A stretch of 64,000 bases of DNA from Nageia nagi (Eukaryota; Pinophyta). Where the stretch lies: positions 184,884,001-184,948,000 of the forward strand of contig JBITNC010000001.1 in assembly GCA_050084985.1 (NCBI GenBank). The letters run 5' to 3'. This document shows positions 1 through 12,352 of this stretch, piece after piece (the first letter of the stretch is position 1; each line of letters opens with the position of its first letter). A program made the position numbers and the translations under genes. A model generated the notes under the pieces. The model made no database searches. It was not told the DNA's origin and saw nothing but the letters and a program-made list of their open reading frames with translations.

Positions 1-2
1 TA

Positions 3-1860
3 AAAGAATTAATGGCTCATAATGATAGATTGGAATATTTTATCACTAATAATATTGAAGTTATTATGGATATTCTAACAAAGCATGAATTATTAGAGTC
101 AGATCTTGGAACTGCTCTTTCATCAGATTCTTTATTTTAGTATAAACATGCAGGATCTTCAAAATGAAGGATGTCTATCACTAACAAGAAGAGTTTTGAC
201 TTTATGTTAGATTGTAACAAAAGCACAAACATGGCAAAAATGGTACCCCCTAAAGTTTTGGAAATGGTGAAAAACAAAGGTGAATATTAAGGAGGTAATA
301 AAGCTCCTACACCTCTAGTAGAACCTCTAGAACAACCTAAAATAAGTGCAATTCCTAAATATATTCATCAAGATAGAGGTAAGAATATCTTAACTGAAAG
401 TAAAGAATCAAATGATGTAGCTTCTCAAGTTGATGTTTTGATTAATAAGGCTTATGAAAAGAAACCTAATTGGACTCAAGAAGAACATGAAATAAAAATT
501 AATATTCTTATAAATGCACAAGATTTTGATAATTTCCAAAAATTCATTGATGATCAATAATTAGATGTCATGTTTGATTTGTTAAATATGGAGGAATAAA
601 GGGTTAACAGAATTATTCCCTTCCTGAAACTTAAAGAATCCAAATTAAGAAAAATACAAGGAGCCCAAATATCACCTTAACCCATAGTTTCACCTCCCCA
701 TATTATCAATATCCCTCTTCATATTGTTCCTCCATAATACCCACCACTAACCCTTCAAAATAGTTAACCTATAGTTCCACCTCCCATTTCAAAACCCATT
801 GTCTCATAACAACCACAACAATTGTTGCCCAATCTTTTGTTGCATAATCCACTTTAGTAAATCCGCCTAACCCTAGTTCCAAATTTCAAGAAAGAATTAA
901 AATTTTAGAAAAATAGATTTATAATGAAGAAGAAAATTTTTTATTTTGTTTGAAACATCCTTTGAGTGATAGAATTGCTTATAAAATATTAAATTGTAAA
1001 AAGAGCATTAAATTTACAAAATTTGATGGTTTTCAAGATCCAAAAATGCATCTTAGAAAATTTCAAAAGAAATTTATTGAATTTCTTCATGAACATGATA
1101 TGTTTGCTAAATTGTTTTCAAGTTGTTTAAAATATGAGGATTGAAATGGTATTTTACTCTTCCTAAAAAAAGTATTGATATTTATGAAGATCTTGTTATC
1201 CAATTTTTAAATAATTTCAAGTATAATATTCAATAAAATATCAATTTAGAGAATTATGCAAAATTAAACAAGCTACTACTCAAACTCTAACCTTTTTAAA
1301 ATATAGAAGAAAGTTACAAATAGAGTTACTACCGCTGAACAAGATTTAAAAGATACTTTTATAGTTACATTACTCTTAATGTTTAGATTAGAGGTAATTA
1401 ATCAAGATAATATATCATTAGGTAAAATGATAGATAAATTGCTTAAAAAAGAACCTTGTATTGTGAAGAATTATAAATAACTTCAAAAGGTTGCTAATGT
1501 AAAAGCAAACAATTATACAAGTCCAAAACAAGTAGTAGAACCAACAAATATTAGAAAGAACCAACTCCACCAAAAAGAAAGTTTACAAAGTTGAATGAAA
1601 GTGTTGATAATATTTTAAAAGATTTGTTAGAAAAATATCTTATTGAACTTCCACCAATGGTTTAACATCATTTTCTAGATGGTGTTCCCAAAAATTATAG
1701 ATCCAAATACTTTTGTAATTATCATAGGACATTAGGACACCTAACCATAAATTGTAGGACTTTAAGAAATATTATATAGTATTTCATTGATCAAAATTCT
1801 ATCCATGTTGATAATACACCATAATAAGAAGAAGATGTTGATCTAATTACATAGGATTTC
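3..1860 (+). pseudogene. Ty3/gypsy gag remnant
   Basis: Decayed gag of a Ty3/gypsy retrotransposon, the protein that would package element RNA into particles. Reading starts in the frame of base 3 and shifts at least once. The segment at 950-1144 carries a Retrotrans_gag-like stretch (FDGFQDPKMHLRKFQKKF). At about 1696-1800 there is a variant zinc knuckle, FCNYHRTLGHLTINC, in which the second Cys of CX2CX4HX4C is His; this form is common in plant gypsy gag. A Pro/Gln-rich segment lies near 680-860. Stops usually stand where Gln is expected. The 5' part lies outside the window and no protease, RT or LTR follows, so the element is truncated. Related to, but not the same copy as, the Gypsy-1 gag at 12353. 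Confidence 0.7.
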
Positions 1861-2240
1861 ATTAATCAAATATGTAAAAAAATAGAATTAATAAATAAAT
1901 TAAATTAATTTTGTCAAAAAAATACCATTAAAATATAATATTAATAAATACAAAAAAATGGGAATTAATTTTTTTTTAAATGATATTTTTATCTCTCTAT
2001 CTAAAATTGAAATCAATATTAACACAAATTGAATATAAATTTATAAAAAAAGGTTCATTTTTTATGTTCAAAATGATGTAAGGTTATCACTATCATTAAT
2101 GCAAAATTATATAATATTGATGCTAAGTATCGCTATAGTTGATGAAAAATGTATTTTTTTATAATGCTCATTATGATAATATATGATGCAATATGATGCT
2201 AAATATAACACCATATCATATTTTTTATGATGCTAAAAGT
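1861..2240. other. AT-rich spacer before Gypsy-1
   Basis: No coding sequence seen. The part from about 2115 repeats short ATGATGC/GATGCTAA motifs and ends against the Gypsy-1 LTR. It may be the remains of an older DNA element, but no terminal inverted repeat could be fixed. Confidence 0.4.
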
Positions 2241-2459
2241 GATGCTAATCCTAATGTATATGAATTTCTATTTATTAAATAATTCATTTTTATGGCATCG
2301 GTGGATATTATTGTAAAAAGAGGTTAAAATACACCATATGGGATGTAATTAATGTAAAAGAAACACCAAATGATGTAAGTGGCGTAAAATATTAAGAAAT
2401 TTACTACAAGCTACATAATACATGAATATTTTAATAAAGAAAAAAGATCAAGATGTTAT

Positions 2460-2467
2460 TATAAAAG
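2460..2467 (+). promoter_or_regulatory. Gypsy-1 LTR TATA box
   Basis: TATAAAAG, present at the equivalent place in the 3' LTR (19608-19615) and, on the minus strand, in the Gypsy-2 5' LTR (43065-43072). Likely core promoter of U3. Confidence 0.5.
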
Positions 2468-2819
2468 AAGATCAGAAGTAAAGAATTTTGTATTAAATAA
2501 TTAGATATCAGATAGGTCAACATATGAGCATCACATCATCCAAATAACAACAATATTTTGTAACACCACCTATCTAATAATCTGATATCCACTCTTCATT
2601 ATGCTTAGATTCTTTAATTTTGGTATCATTTCTTGTATATTCCATAGCATCGACATCATAGAAATGTTGAGTTTATAGTGCCTACATCATGGTTTTGGAG
2701 TTGACATGCATTGGATATGGATGATGAGCATGTTTATGATATGAGGTATTAGATCTAAAGAAGAGGAGTGTCTCATCATATTACCACTACATGCATATCT
2801 TCACATAATTTAGTAAGTA

Positions 2820-2824
2820 TATTA
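2820..2824. repeat. Target site duplication of Copia-1 (TATTA)
   Basis: TATTA at 2820-2824 directly precedes Copia-1 and is repeated at 12173-12177 directly after it. The uninterrupted site survives in the Gypsy-1 3' LTR, where a single copy reads straight through. Confidence 0.9.
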
Positions 2825-4886
2825 TGTTGAACTATGTGTGACATTGAGAGGGGGGGTGAATCAATATGAATTAAAACTTTAACCAACTATAAAACTTCAG
2901 CAATAAAACACACTCACAAAAGCATATATCACATAACATAAGATTTATAATGGAAACCCGACATGAGAAAAACCATTGTGCTAATGGAATACTTGGTATC
3001 CCATCCAAATCTAATAGAAAATAAAATGGATGGAATTTTACAAGTTTTTGTAGCACCCATTACAAGGATGGCACCAACCAACCAAATATTTTGTAGCACC
3101 CATTGCACAAAGCTCTAACTCTGATTGCCAAGCACCCAGTTGGTAAGATCTCAATGTTGTAAAAAAAATGAATCTAATTTTTGAAGACCCTAAATGGTCT
3201 TACTCAACTTCAATCTCTTCTCAAAGTGACTATCTCAATCCCACTATGCTCCAACAATCTAAAAGTTGATTCTCTGCACATAATAAAAACTTTTTCCATA
3301 AGTTCAATGAAAACCCTCAAAATAAAATTGTGAATTAGTATCACAAGATGATGTTTTTAGATCTCAATTATGTCTCCTAAGTGATACATGAAAAACTTAT
3401 AGATATTTGAATTCTGTACACTCTAGAAAAAGAACAAACTCAAACAGAGTCATGTATAAAAATTTATAGCCAAAATCATGAGACACTCTTCATTATCTTT
3501 TTTTCACTTTTTTCTTGAGAGAAAAAAAAAACATCCTTTTGTAACTCCTTATTAATATATTTTATCCTTTTTTAAAAAAAGTAACCAACTCTTGCACTTA
3601 TCTTCAAGAAAAATAAAACACCTCTATATTCTCTTTAAGAAACTCAATAAGTTTGTCAGCCATTTCTATTTACATGTATACCTCCAAAACATCGTTATTT
3701 TGTTGTGTCACTTAATTTTAATAAATATTATTTTTCTACAAACTATGCCATATGATAGCATATATTCATATCTTTAAATAATCTAAAATACACCAAACCA
3801 TCACATTTTAAAGAGATATTTTGTGAAACATTTCACGATCGAAGTATGGACACCTTGCATAAACTTATACCTTAGGACCTCAGATCAAGATGGTTCAAAA
3901 AACAAAGTTGCTCATTTTGATGAGTTGATCATAAATAAATAATAATATTTTAGAATTTATGACCAAACATGAAGGATTTTACCATTTTATCATTATCCTA
4001 CAAAACTATCCAAAATTAAAAAAAGTGAGAAATTATCTTTTTGCAATACACTTCATTTGTTCCTCAAATGTTTGTTTGACTTGAAATTTGAATTGTATGC
4101 ACATATTAGTACCAAATACATATAATTAAACATTTTTATTCTAAATCTTAACATTTTTCTTAATATTCCACCTACAAAGTGGCATCTAGGTCATTTTTTC
4201 AATCTATTACAAAGAGTGCACATTTGCTCAATCAAGTATTGCAAATGCCTTCAATCGTCCTAAACACTAAGTTGATATCTAAAAACCTTGATGACATATT
4301 TTTATACATGTTGATATGTTTCACATTTATCTATATTTTCTAAACACTCATAGAGTGAAGTTGACTTGTTCTAACAAAATTGTCAAGAGGTCCAAAATGG
4401 TACCAAAATCCATCTAACACTGAAGCAACACTGCAACTTCACTTCTAACTAATAAATAAGGCTCCAAATGATATGTTGGGCTATACAACATACTCCATTG
4501 GTACATATGTGCAATATTTGCAACTTTTGCACAAATTTTAAAGTTTTTACAGCTTTTGTAATTTTTTGACAACTTTTTCATCTTTTGGAATTTGCAAGAA
4601 CATGTTACAACAACTTTTCTTGAGCATCAAACATGTTCACACATGAACCAAACATATCCAAATAAGCTTAAAACAATTTTTTGATACCTTTTACAAGTTT
4701 TACTACTTTTTGATAGCTTTTGCAATTTTTGCAGATTTGCACAAATTACTTACACCAACTTTAACTAGGCATCAAACACATCCTTAACATCACTAAATAT
4801 CTCTATCCATACTCCAAACATTATATCACAACACCAACTAGGTCCCATTAAGTGTGTTGACAACAATGATAACACTTTGCTCAATA
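2825..4886 (-). repeat. Copia-1 3' LTR
   Basis: Starts TGTTGAACTATG on the plus strand and ends TTTGCTCAATA. It matches 10140-12172 along its length. The stretch 4505-4760 is low-complexity, repeating CAACTTTTGCA-like units. Confidence 0.9.
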
Positions 4887-4900
4887 ATCTCCACCTTTGG
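4887..4900 (-). other. Copia-1 polypurine tract
   Basis: On the minus strand the bases just before the 3' LTR read AAAGGTGGAGAT, a purine run in the right place to prime plus-strand DNA synthesis. Confidence 0.6.
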
Positions 4901-5109
4901 AAATACTTGCAACTTTTCTCCCTCTTTGAAAATTAATGACAAAAGGCTGTTGCAAACTCCCCCTAATTCCATACACAACATTCTCAAGAAAATAATAGTA
5001 CTGATAGTTAAAATCATAAATAAGAGTAAAAAGATCAGATATTAAGAAAATGCTCCCCCTAAGAATGTGGTCTTGAATGATAGTCAATTCTTAGGAAATG
5101 GAGTCACTC

Positions 5110-5560
5110 CTAACTTTTTGTGAAGGTACTCAAAAACTTTCTTAGTAAATGGTTTTATAAAAATGCCTTCTACCTACTCTAGTGTTGGGATAAATTCTAA
5201 CTTGACCTCTCCTTCAGCAACTTTCTCCTTCAAGAAATGATACTGGATAGCAATGTGTTTTGTGCAAGAGTGCATTACTAGATTCTTTGAAATGTTTATA
5301 GCACTTGTATTATCACACTTTACTAAAATAGGCTCACTAAAATGAATACCAAGATCTTTTAGAGTTTGCTTCATCCAAAGTACCTGGGTGCAAAATGATA
5401 TTGCTGTAATATATTCTACTACTATAGATAAAGTTATTAACTCTTACTTATTACTATGCCATGCTACAAGTCTATCATCAAAATAAAATTTACCTCCACT
5501 AGTGCTCTTCCTATCATCCACATAACTTGCCCAATCAGCATCAAAATATGAAATAAGTAT
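5110..5560 (-). pseudogene. Copia-1 RNase H remnant
   Basis: C-terminal RNase H of copia pol, which degrades the RNA strand of the RNA-DNA hybrid. The best open stretch (5174-5374) contains VKCDNTSAINISKN, with the catalytic Asp, then HIAIQYHFLKEKV and VKLEFIP near the end. These are the standard closing motifs of copia RNase H. The upstream part near 5400-5560 is shifted and interrupted. Pol ends about 220 bp from the 3' LTR, as usual. Confidence 0.8.
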
Positions 5561-5639
5561 GAAATCCTTTCCTTTTGGGTACTAAAGACCATAATCCATT
5601 ATTCATTTGAGATATCAAAAAATTTATTTTACTACCAAG

Positions 5640-6720
5640 ACATGTGTTTCTTTCAAACTTGCTTGAAACCTACAACCATGCAAATCACTTGGAAAATATA
5701 TGGTCGTGTGGTCATCAAGTACAAGAAGCTCCCTATTATAGATGTGTACATGGTTTGATCGACTAGTGATGACTTTTCATCTTTGCTCAACTTGCAATCT
5801 ATTTTCATTGGAGTGCTAACTAGCTTGCAATCCTTCATAGTGAGCTTCTATAGCATTTCTTTAGTATCCTTAATTTGAGAAATGAAAATGCCATTCTTTA
5901 GCTAATTTACTTGAAGACCAAGAAAGTATGAGAGTTCACTTATAATGGGCATTTCAAACTCACTTTTCATTTGATTGGTAAAGTTTTTGCACAACTCATC
6001 TTTTCATCCTCCAAAAATGATATCATACACATACACAACAATAATGATTTTATAGTCCTTTTCAGATTTCACATAAATATTTCTATCAACCATACACTTT
6101 TTAAAGCCTTGTTGTTGGAGAAAGGTATCCAATTGCACATACCAAGCATGAGGTGCTTATTTCAAATCATACAATGCCTTTTTTAGTTTGCATTCCATAT
6201 ATGGATCCTCTAAAAGTTGAAAACCATTAGGTTGTTCAATGTATACTTCCTCTTCTAGTTTTCCATTTAAAAATATTGATTTTACATCCATTTGATATAC
6301 TTTGAAGTTCTTATTTAGTACAAGAGCAACAAAAATTTGAATTGCCTCAAGTCTATCTACTTGTGCAAAAGTTTCCCCAAAATCAACACCTTCAACTTGT
6401 GCATATCCCTTGCATACCAATCTTGCTTTAATTCTTACTACCTATCCATCCTCATTTAACTTATTTTGAAAGATCCACTTTGTTTCGATCATATTTTTGT
6501 CTTTTGGCCTCTGGTACTAGTTCCTATGTTTTATTTTTCTTGATCTAGTTCAATTCCTCTTCCATTGCTTTTATTCAGTTGTCATCTTGACTTGCCTTAG
6601 TAACATTTTTAGGTTTTATACTAGAGAAAAGGGAATAAGTCCTCATTACTCTTCTTCTTATTTGAATGCCAATGTCATGATCTCCAATTATTTGCTCTTT
6701 GGGATGATATTTTTGCCAAC
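5640..6720 (-). pseudogene. Copia-1 reverse transcriptase remnant
   Basis: RVT_2-type reverse transcriptase. The segment 6157-6420 reads [20 protein letters not shown], then [20 protein letters not shown] and [11 protein letters not shown], the standard copia RT blocks. Further on, the catalytic box near 6010-6050 reads VVYVYDIIFGG where active elements have YVDD, so the first catalytic Asp is Tyr. The segment 5653-5838 continues with CKLVSTPMKIDCKLSKDE and the SIIGSFLYLMTTRP block at the RT to RNase H boundary. Several frameshifts and stops; not functional. Confidence 0.85.
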
Positions 6721-6899
6721 TTCCTATTTTGAATTTCTTATTTTCTTCCAATTCTTCTTTCCTTAATTCATTTTTTTATTTTTTTTGCATTTTCTATTCT
6801 TCATCTCCTTCAATAATCTCTTCATAAATTGGAAAGTTGTCATCATCATTTTTTGGTAATTCTCTCTTTTCATCAACCTTAACATCAGCATTATCAATA

Positions 6900-8110
6900 A
6901 TTTTTTTCAACCTTTTATTGTAACACTTGTATACTTTACTTTTTGTTGAATAGCCAAGAAAGATGCCTTCATATGCTCTATCTTCGAATTTGCCAATATT
7001 TTATTAGTTCTCTTAATGTAGAAATGTCTCACTGTTGCTTTTCTACCAAATCACAACTCATATGGTGTCTTATTCGCATGTGATATCAATAAGCATCTAG
7101 TTTGAATCTATATTATTGTGTGAACTACTTCCTTCTAAAATATGTTAGCTATTTTGCTTTTGATCAACATAGTTCTAGCCATTTCCTATACTGCTATGTT
7201 TTTCCTTTCCATAACTCCATTTTGTTGTGATGTCCTTGTTACTCAAAATTATCTCTTAATACCATGCTCTAGATAATATTCTATAAAATCCTTTGATATA
7301 AACTTTCCTCCTCTGTCTAAATGTAGGCACTCAATTTGTTTTTCCATTTGATTCTTAACTTGATTCTTGAAAGCTTTAAACATGTCAAGAGCTTCTTATT
7401 TGTGCTTCAAAAATTGTAATCATGTCATTCTTGTATAATCATCAATAAATAACATAAAATATTTGTTTCCATTTATTCTTTATGTTCTCATGGATCCACA
7501 CAAGTCTATATGTATTAGTTCTAAAGGTTTTCTAGTATGATATTTTTTCACTTTGAATCTAGCTTTGGTTTACTTTCCTTTTTGACACGAATCACAAATT
7601 GTATTGGATGATTTTATAATATTAGGTATATCTCTCATAGCCTTCTTTGAACATATTTTCACTAAATTTTAAAATATGATATGCCCAAGTCTCTTATGTC
7701 AAAGCCAATCTTCATACTGTTTTCTAAGTAAACATGATCCCTCCAAAGTCTCTATTAATATTTACAAATTTTCATAAGTCCTTGTGCCAATTACAACTAA
7801 CTTGCCATTATTCATTCTTCTAATTTCACATCCATATTTCTTGAATGTTACATCATGTTCTCTATCACAAATTTGACTAACACTTAACAAGCTATGTTTC
7901 AACCTAATCAAAACTAATACTTCCTTTGACCTAATCTTTCCATCATTGATCTTAACTATGCCTTTGTTAACAATATTTGCTCCATCATTATTACCAAATT
8001 TTATGGATCCACTTTCATACTATTGAAATTCTCAAATCTCCTTTTATCCTTGATCATATGGCTAGAACAACCATTATCTAATATCCACAGAGCTAGTTTA
8101 TCCTATGCTT
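6900..8110 (-). pseudogene. Copia-1 protease and integrase remnant
   Basis: Minus-strand pol continues upstream of RT. Near 8040-8100 the protease site reads LWILDNGCSSHM; copia proteases have D-S-G or D-T-G, so this is D-N-G. The integrase core keeps all three acidic residues of the DDE triad: LIHIDLCGS (about 7490-7520), HLDRGGKF (about 7300-7325) and NGVMERKN (about 7200-7235). Past it, HANKTPYELWFGRKATVRHF matches the usual PYELW...P...HLRVFG zone. Stops and frameshifts break the frame repeatedly, many at Gln positions. Confidence 0.8.
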
Positions 8111-8399
8111 TAAAATTTATTTATACTATCAATGATTCCCCATTATTCTTTGATTGCTTTTTCTCCTTCCATACTTATTTTACTTTAGGTTTTGGCTCTT
8201 CTACCTATTCTTTATTTTTTGTTTCCTACATAGAGTTTTCTTGGATTTTTCTATTTGGCATCATGGATTGAAATCTTCTATCTTGAATACTATTTGAAGC
8301 AAATTTATTTGTACAAAATATTGCTGTGTCTAGATTTATGACAATTATAGCATTCTACTGAATATTCCATTAATGGTCCAAATGCATTCCTACTTACAA

Positions 8400-10088
8400 A
8401 ATTTATTGGCAACATTAAATTTGCAATCTGATAACTTATGACCATAAGCATTACATTTAAAACAATAGCCATTGAAGGAAAGATTGAACCTAATTTGTGG
8501 TCTTTTCTAGGACTTTGTAGGTTCCATGAATTACCTTATTCTTTGGTGTTGGACTTTTATGTATCCATCATCAACATTCCTCTCTTACCTTGCATCCTCT
8601 TTTACTAGTTTCTTTTGTTATTTATTCAAAATTATTGTATTCTTAGTCACTGGTATATTAAATAATTTCCCTTTTGCCAAACCCAAACCAAACTTGTTTG
8701 AAGAATTTCATTAGCCTTTTATTATTTATCCCAAATTTGTGGAACTTCCCCCAAGAAATTGATCTATATTAATTCTTTGAATCATTTATTCCAAATGCAT
8801 CCTCAACTTGATTATCTCTTCCAATTTATTGCAATTTTCAATTGTCATAGTAAGTTTCACCTCTTGATCTTCATGTATTTTTCTAGATTCCTCAACTTGT
8901 AGTTTCAAACTTGCTATAATATCACTTGCATCATCAAGTCTTCTTGATGTCTTTCTATGCCTTTTCCTTTCCTTTTCCAATTCATCTAAGGTTGCAATTA
9001 GTTCACCTTCTAGATCAACTTGTAATTCAATTTCTTTTTCATCTATCTCTTATTCTTTTTTTTCTTATTTTGATTGTTTATCTTCAAATGCCATAAATAA
9101 TGCTTCATTGCATTCTTCCTTTGACTCACCACTAGTACTCTCATCTAATGAACTTGTATTTTTTGATATGAAATTTTCTTTTGTTTGTTCCTTTTAAAAG
9201 TGGATTTATTCATGTTGCTTATTTCTTTGTATGACTCTTCCTCATTATTGTTTTTTTTCTTATAAGGATATTTAGCTACAAAATATCCAACATCTTTGCA
9301 ATTGAGACATTTGAATGGCAATTTTCCTTTATATGTTTACTTGCCTTCTTTTAATTTGTGAAAAAAAATTCTTCCATATTATCAGATAGTTCTTTTTCCT
9401 CTAAATTTGACTTTATTGTTGCATTATTTTATACTTTATATATTGCTTCTCTATTGGTGGGTTTTGTTTTTTTGATTCTCATTTCATATGTAGTTAAGGA
9501 ACAACGCATTTCATCCATACTAAAACTATTCAAATCTTTATCTTCTTTTATAGCTAAAACTTTAGAATCAAATCTATATGGAAGAGATCTCAATACCTTT
9601 TTCATAATGATGGAATCACCTATTTTTTCACCAAGTCCTCAAATTAAATTGATAACTTCATTGACTTGCAACATGTAAGCCTCTAAGGTCTTATCTTCAT
9701 TCATCTTGAGTGCTTCAAACTAAGCTCGATGAGTCTACAACTTAGCTTCTTTGATCTTATCATCACCTTCATGAATACTTTTCAACTTATCCCATATTTC
9801 TTTTTCTATCTTGCATCCCATCACTTTTACAAGTTCATTATCGACTAAATCGCACATAAGTGCATTCTTTTCTCTAGCATCATACACAAATAGCTTATTT
9901 GTTGCATTGTCATTTAGAGGATTAAAATTCACTTTGTATCCATTTTTTACTACATCCCATACATTGTATCCCAATGAAAAATAATAAGTTTCCATTCTAA
10001 TTCTCCAAAAAGCATAATTTGTTCCATCAAATAAAGGTGCTTTTTTCAATGAGAAACCTTTGCCACTTGCCATAGTGTCACAAAGCAA
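8400..10088 (-). pseudogene. Copia-1 gag remnant
   Basis: Start chosen at 10088. The first 118 codons are open, and an ATG three codons in gives MASGKGFSLKKAPLFDGTNY, the typical plant copia gag opening, followed by FWRIRMETYYFSLGYNVWDVV. A first zinc knuckle near 9290-9340 has lost its His and last Cys (KCLNCKDVGYFVAKYPYK). A charged coiled coil covers 8786-8980 (EKERKRHRKTSRRLDDA). A second knuckle near 8430-8480 is intact, CFKCNAYGHKLSDC. Two knuckles separated by a coiled coil suit SIRE-like gag. Frameshifts and stops occur between the blocks. Confidence 0.8.
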
Positions 10089-10124
10089 GATCTACCTTAG
10101 TTTATTAAGATGAACTGGGGAACT

Positions 10125-10138
10125 GACTCTGATAGTAA
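10125..10138 (-). other. Copia-1 primer binding site, degenerate iMet type
   Basis: On the minus strand just inside the 5' LTR: TTACTATCAGAGTC, against the plant iMet-tRNA PBS TGGTATCAGAGCC. The position and core TATCAGAG support it. Confidence 0.65.
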
Positions 10139-10139
10139 T

Positions 10140-12172
10140 TATTGAACTATGTGTGATATTGAGGGGGGGATGAACTAGTGTGAAATAAAACTTTAACCAA
10201 CTATAAAAATTTAGTAATCAAACACACTCATAAAAGCATGCATCACATAACACAAGATTTATAGTGGAAACTTAATGTAGGGAAACTTATTGTGCCAATG
10301 GATTGATTTGGCTCCCATACAAATCTAATTAAAAATAAAATGGATGGACTTTTACAAATTTTCATAGCACCCACTATGAGGATGGCACCAACCAACCAAA
10401 TATTTTGTAGCACCTACTACATGAAACTCTGACCCTAATTGCCAAGCATCCACTCAGAAAGATCTCAATGTTATAGAAAAAATGAATTAAATTCATAAAT
10501 AACCTACATTTTCTTTCTCAAATTCAATCTCTTCTCACACTAACTATCTCTATCCCACTACACTCCAACAATCTGAAAGTTGATTCTCTACACATACAAC
10601 AAAAACATTTTCTACAAGCTCAACAAAAATGTTCAAAACAAAATTATGAATTCATAACACAAGATGAAGTTTTTATATATTAATTATGTCTCCCATGGGA
10701 TACATTATTACCTTATAGATCTTCAAATTCTGTACACTTTGGAAAAAAAATGATCTCAAATAGAGTCACAAATCAAAAGTTATAGCCAAAATTGTGAGAC
10801 ACCCTTCATTATCTCTTTTTCACTTTTTTCTTGAGAAAAAAAAAATTCTTTTTGTAACTCCTTCTTATTAATATTTTTTCTTTTTTTAAAAATAATTTAA
10901 CTGACTCTTTTACTTCTCTTAAAGAAAAATAAAACACCTCTATATTCTCTTTAAGAAACTCAATAAGTTTGTTGGCCATTTCTATTTACACGTATACCTC
11001 CAAAATGTTGTTATTTTGTTGTGCCACTTAATTTTAATAAATATGATTTTCTATAAATTACATCATATGATGTCATATATTCATATCTTTAAATAATATA
11101 AAATATGTCAAACCATCACATTTTAAAGAGGCATTTTATCAAACACTTCATGACCAAAGTATGGACACCTTGCATAAACTCATACCTCAAGACCTTAGAT
11201 TGAGATGGTTCAAAATGAAAATATGCTCATTTTTATGAATTAATCATTAATAAATCATAATATTTTGAATTTTTTGACCAAACATGAATGATATTATCAT
11301 TTTACCATTGTCCTACAAAATTGTCCAAAATTGAAAAAGGTGAGAAATTATCTTTTTGCAATCCATGCCATTTCTTCGTCAAATGTCTGTTTGATTTGAA
11401 ATTTTAACCATATGCACATATTAGTACCAAATACCTCTAGTTAAAATATTGTAGTCTAAACTTAATTTTTTTCTTAATATTCCACCTACAAAGTGGCATT
11501 TAGGTCACTTTTTTAACTTGTTACAAAGAGCACATAATTGTAGGATCAAGTACTGCAAATGCCTCCAATCATCCTAAACACTAATTTGACACCTCAAAAA
11601 TAATGCTAACATGTTTTTATGCATGCTAACATATTTCACACTTATCAATCCTACCAAACACTCACCAAAGTGAAATTGACTTGTTCCAGTAAAATTGTTA
11701 AGAGGTCCAAAATGGTACCAAAATTTGTCTAACATTGAATCAACACTACAACTTCACTTCCAAGTGATAAATAAGGCTCTAAATGATATGTTAGGATATC
11801 CAACACAATCCACTAGCACATATGAGAAATATTTGCAACTTTTACAATTTTTGCAACTTTTATACATTTTTGACAACTTTTGCATCTTTTGAAATTTTGC
11901 AAGAACATGTTGCAACAACTTTTTTCAAGCACCAAACATGTCCACACATGCACCATACATATCAAAATAAGCTCTAAATAAATTTCTAATAAGTTTTACA
12001 ACTTTTTGATAAATTTTAAAATTTTTGCATATTTGCACAAATTACTTGCACCAACTTTAACTAAGCATCAACACATCACTAAACATCTCTATCTATGCTC
12101 CAAACATTGTATCACAACACCAAATGGGTCCCACTAAGTGGGTTAACAATAATTACAATGCTTTGATCAACA
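10140..12172 (-). repeat. Copia-1 5' LTR
   Basis: Matches 2825-4886 end to end. Begins TATTGAACTATG and ends TTTGATCAACA on the plus strand. The stretch 11825-12050 has the same low-complexity CAACTTTTGCA-like zone as the other copy. Confidence 0.9.
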
Positions 12173-12177
12173 TATTA

Positions 12178-12227
12178 TAGAGAAATATTGCTTTTTTTTA
12201 TTACAACACCATTATTTTTCATCTACA
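12178..12227 (+). repeat. Gypsy-1 5' LTR, right end
   Basis: Resumes the Gypsy-1 LTR after Copia-1 and matches 19976-20026. It ends TTCATCTACA, the same end as the Gypsy-2 LTR (TTCCATCTACA, minus strand near 42654). Confidence 0.8.
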
Positions 12228-12229
12228 TT

Positions 12230-12250
12230 TTGGTGAACTTGTTATTTCGA
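12230..12250 (+). other. Gypsy-1 candidate primer binding site
   Basis: TTTTGGTGAACTTG starts directly after the 5' LTR. The TGG start and position fit a PBS, and Gypsy-2 has TTTTCATGAACCTA at the same place. I could not assign the tRNA. Confidence 0.4.
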
Positions 12251-12352
12251 ATGATCTTTCCCTTCTAGCCAATATCTCATAAAATTCTATAATAGATCCC
12301 ACATCATCGATGAGTTGATCTATTTATCTTCAATGCACCGATGTTGTAAAAA

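Larger units (their letters stand above)
2241..2824 (+). repeat. Gypsy-1 5' LTR, left part
   Basis: Matches 19400-19978 in the 3' LTR almost base by base with scattered substitutions. It holds a TATA-like motif and ends where Copia-1 inserted. An inverted pair AGATAGGT / ACCTATCT flanks about 55 bases near 2513-2578. Confidence 0.85.
2825..12172 (-). mobile_element. Copia-1, long-LTR Ty1/copia element (SIRE-like)
   Basis: A 9.35-kb element on the minus strand inserted in the Gypsy-1 5' LTR, with a perfect 5-bp target duplication. LTRs are 2062 and 2033 bp, very long for copia. LTR ends are TGTTGA...TCAACA with a few mutations. Minus-strand order is 5' LTR, degenerate iMet-type PBS, gag with coiled coil and zinc knuckles, protease, integrase, RT, RNase H, purine tract, 3' LTR. 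This is copia order (INT before RT). The large gag, the coiled coil and the RNase H tail (HFLKEKVAEGEVKLEF) resemble the SIRE/Maximus lineage; that placement is inference. LTRs agree at roughly four bases in five over the first 250 by eye, so the insertion is old. Confidence 0.9.

Noticed and set aside
2825-4886. Left Copia-1 LTR as a separate solo LTR
   Set aside because: It shares target duplication, orientation and adjoining PPT with the internal region and right LTR, so it belongs to one element.
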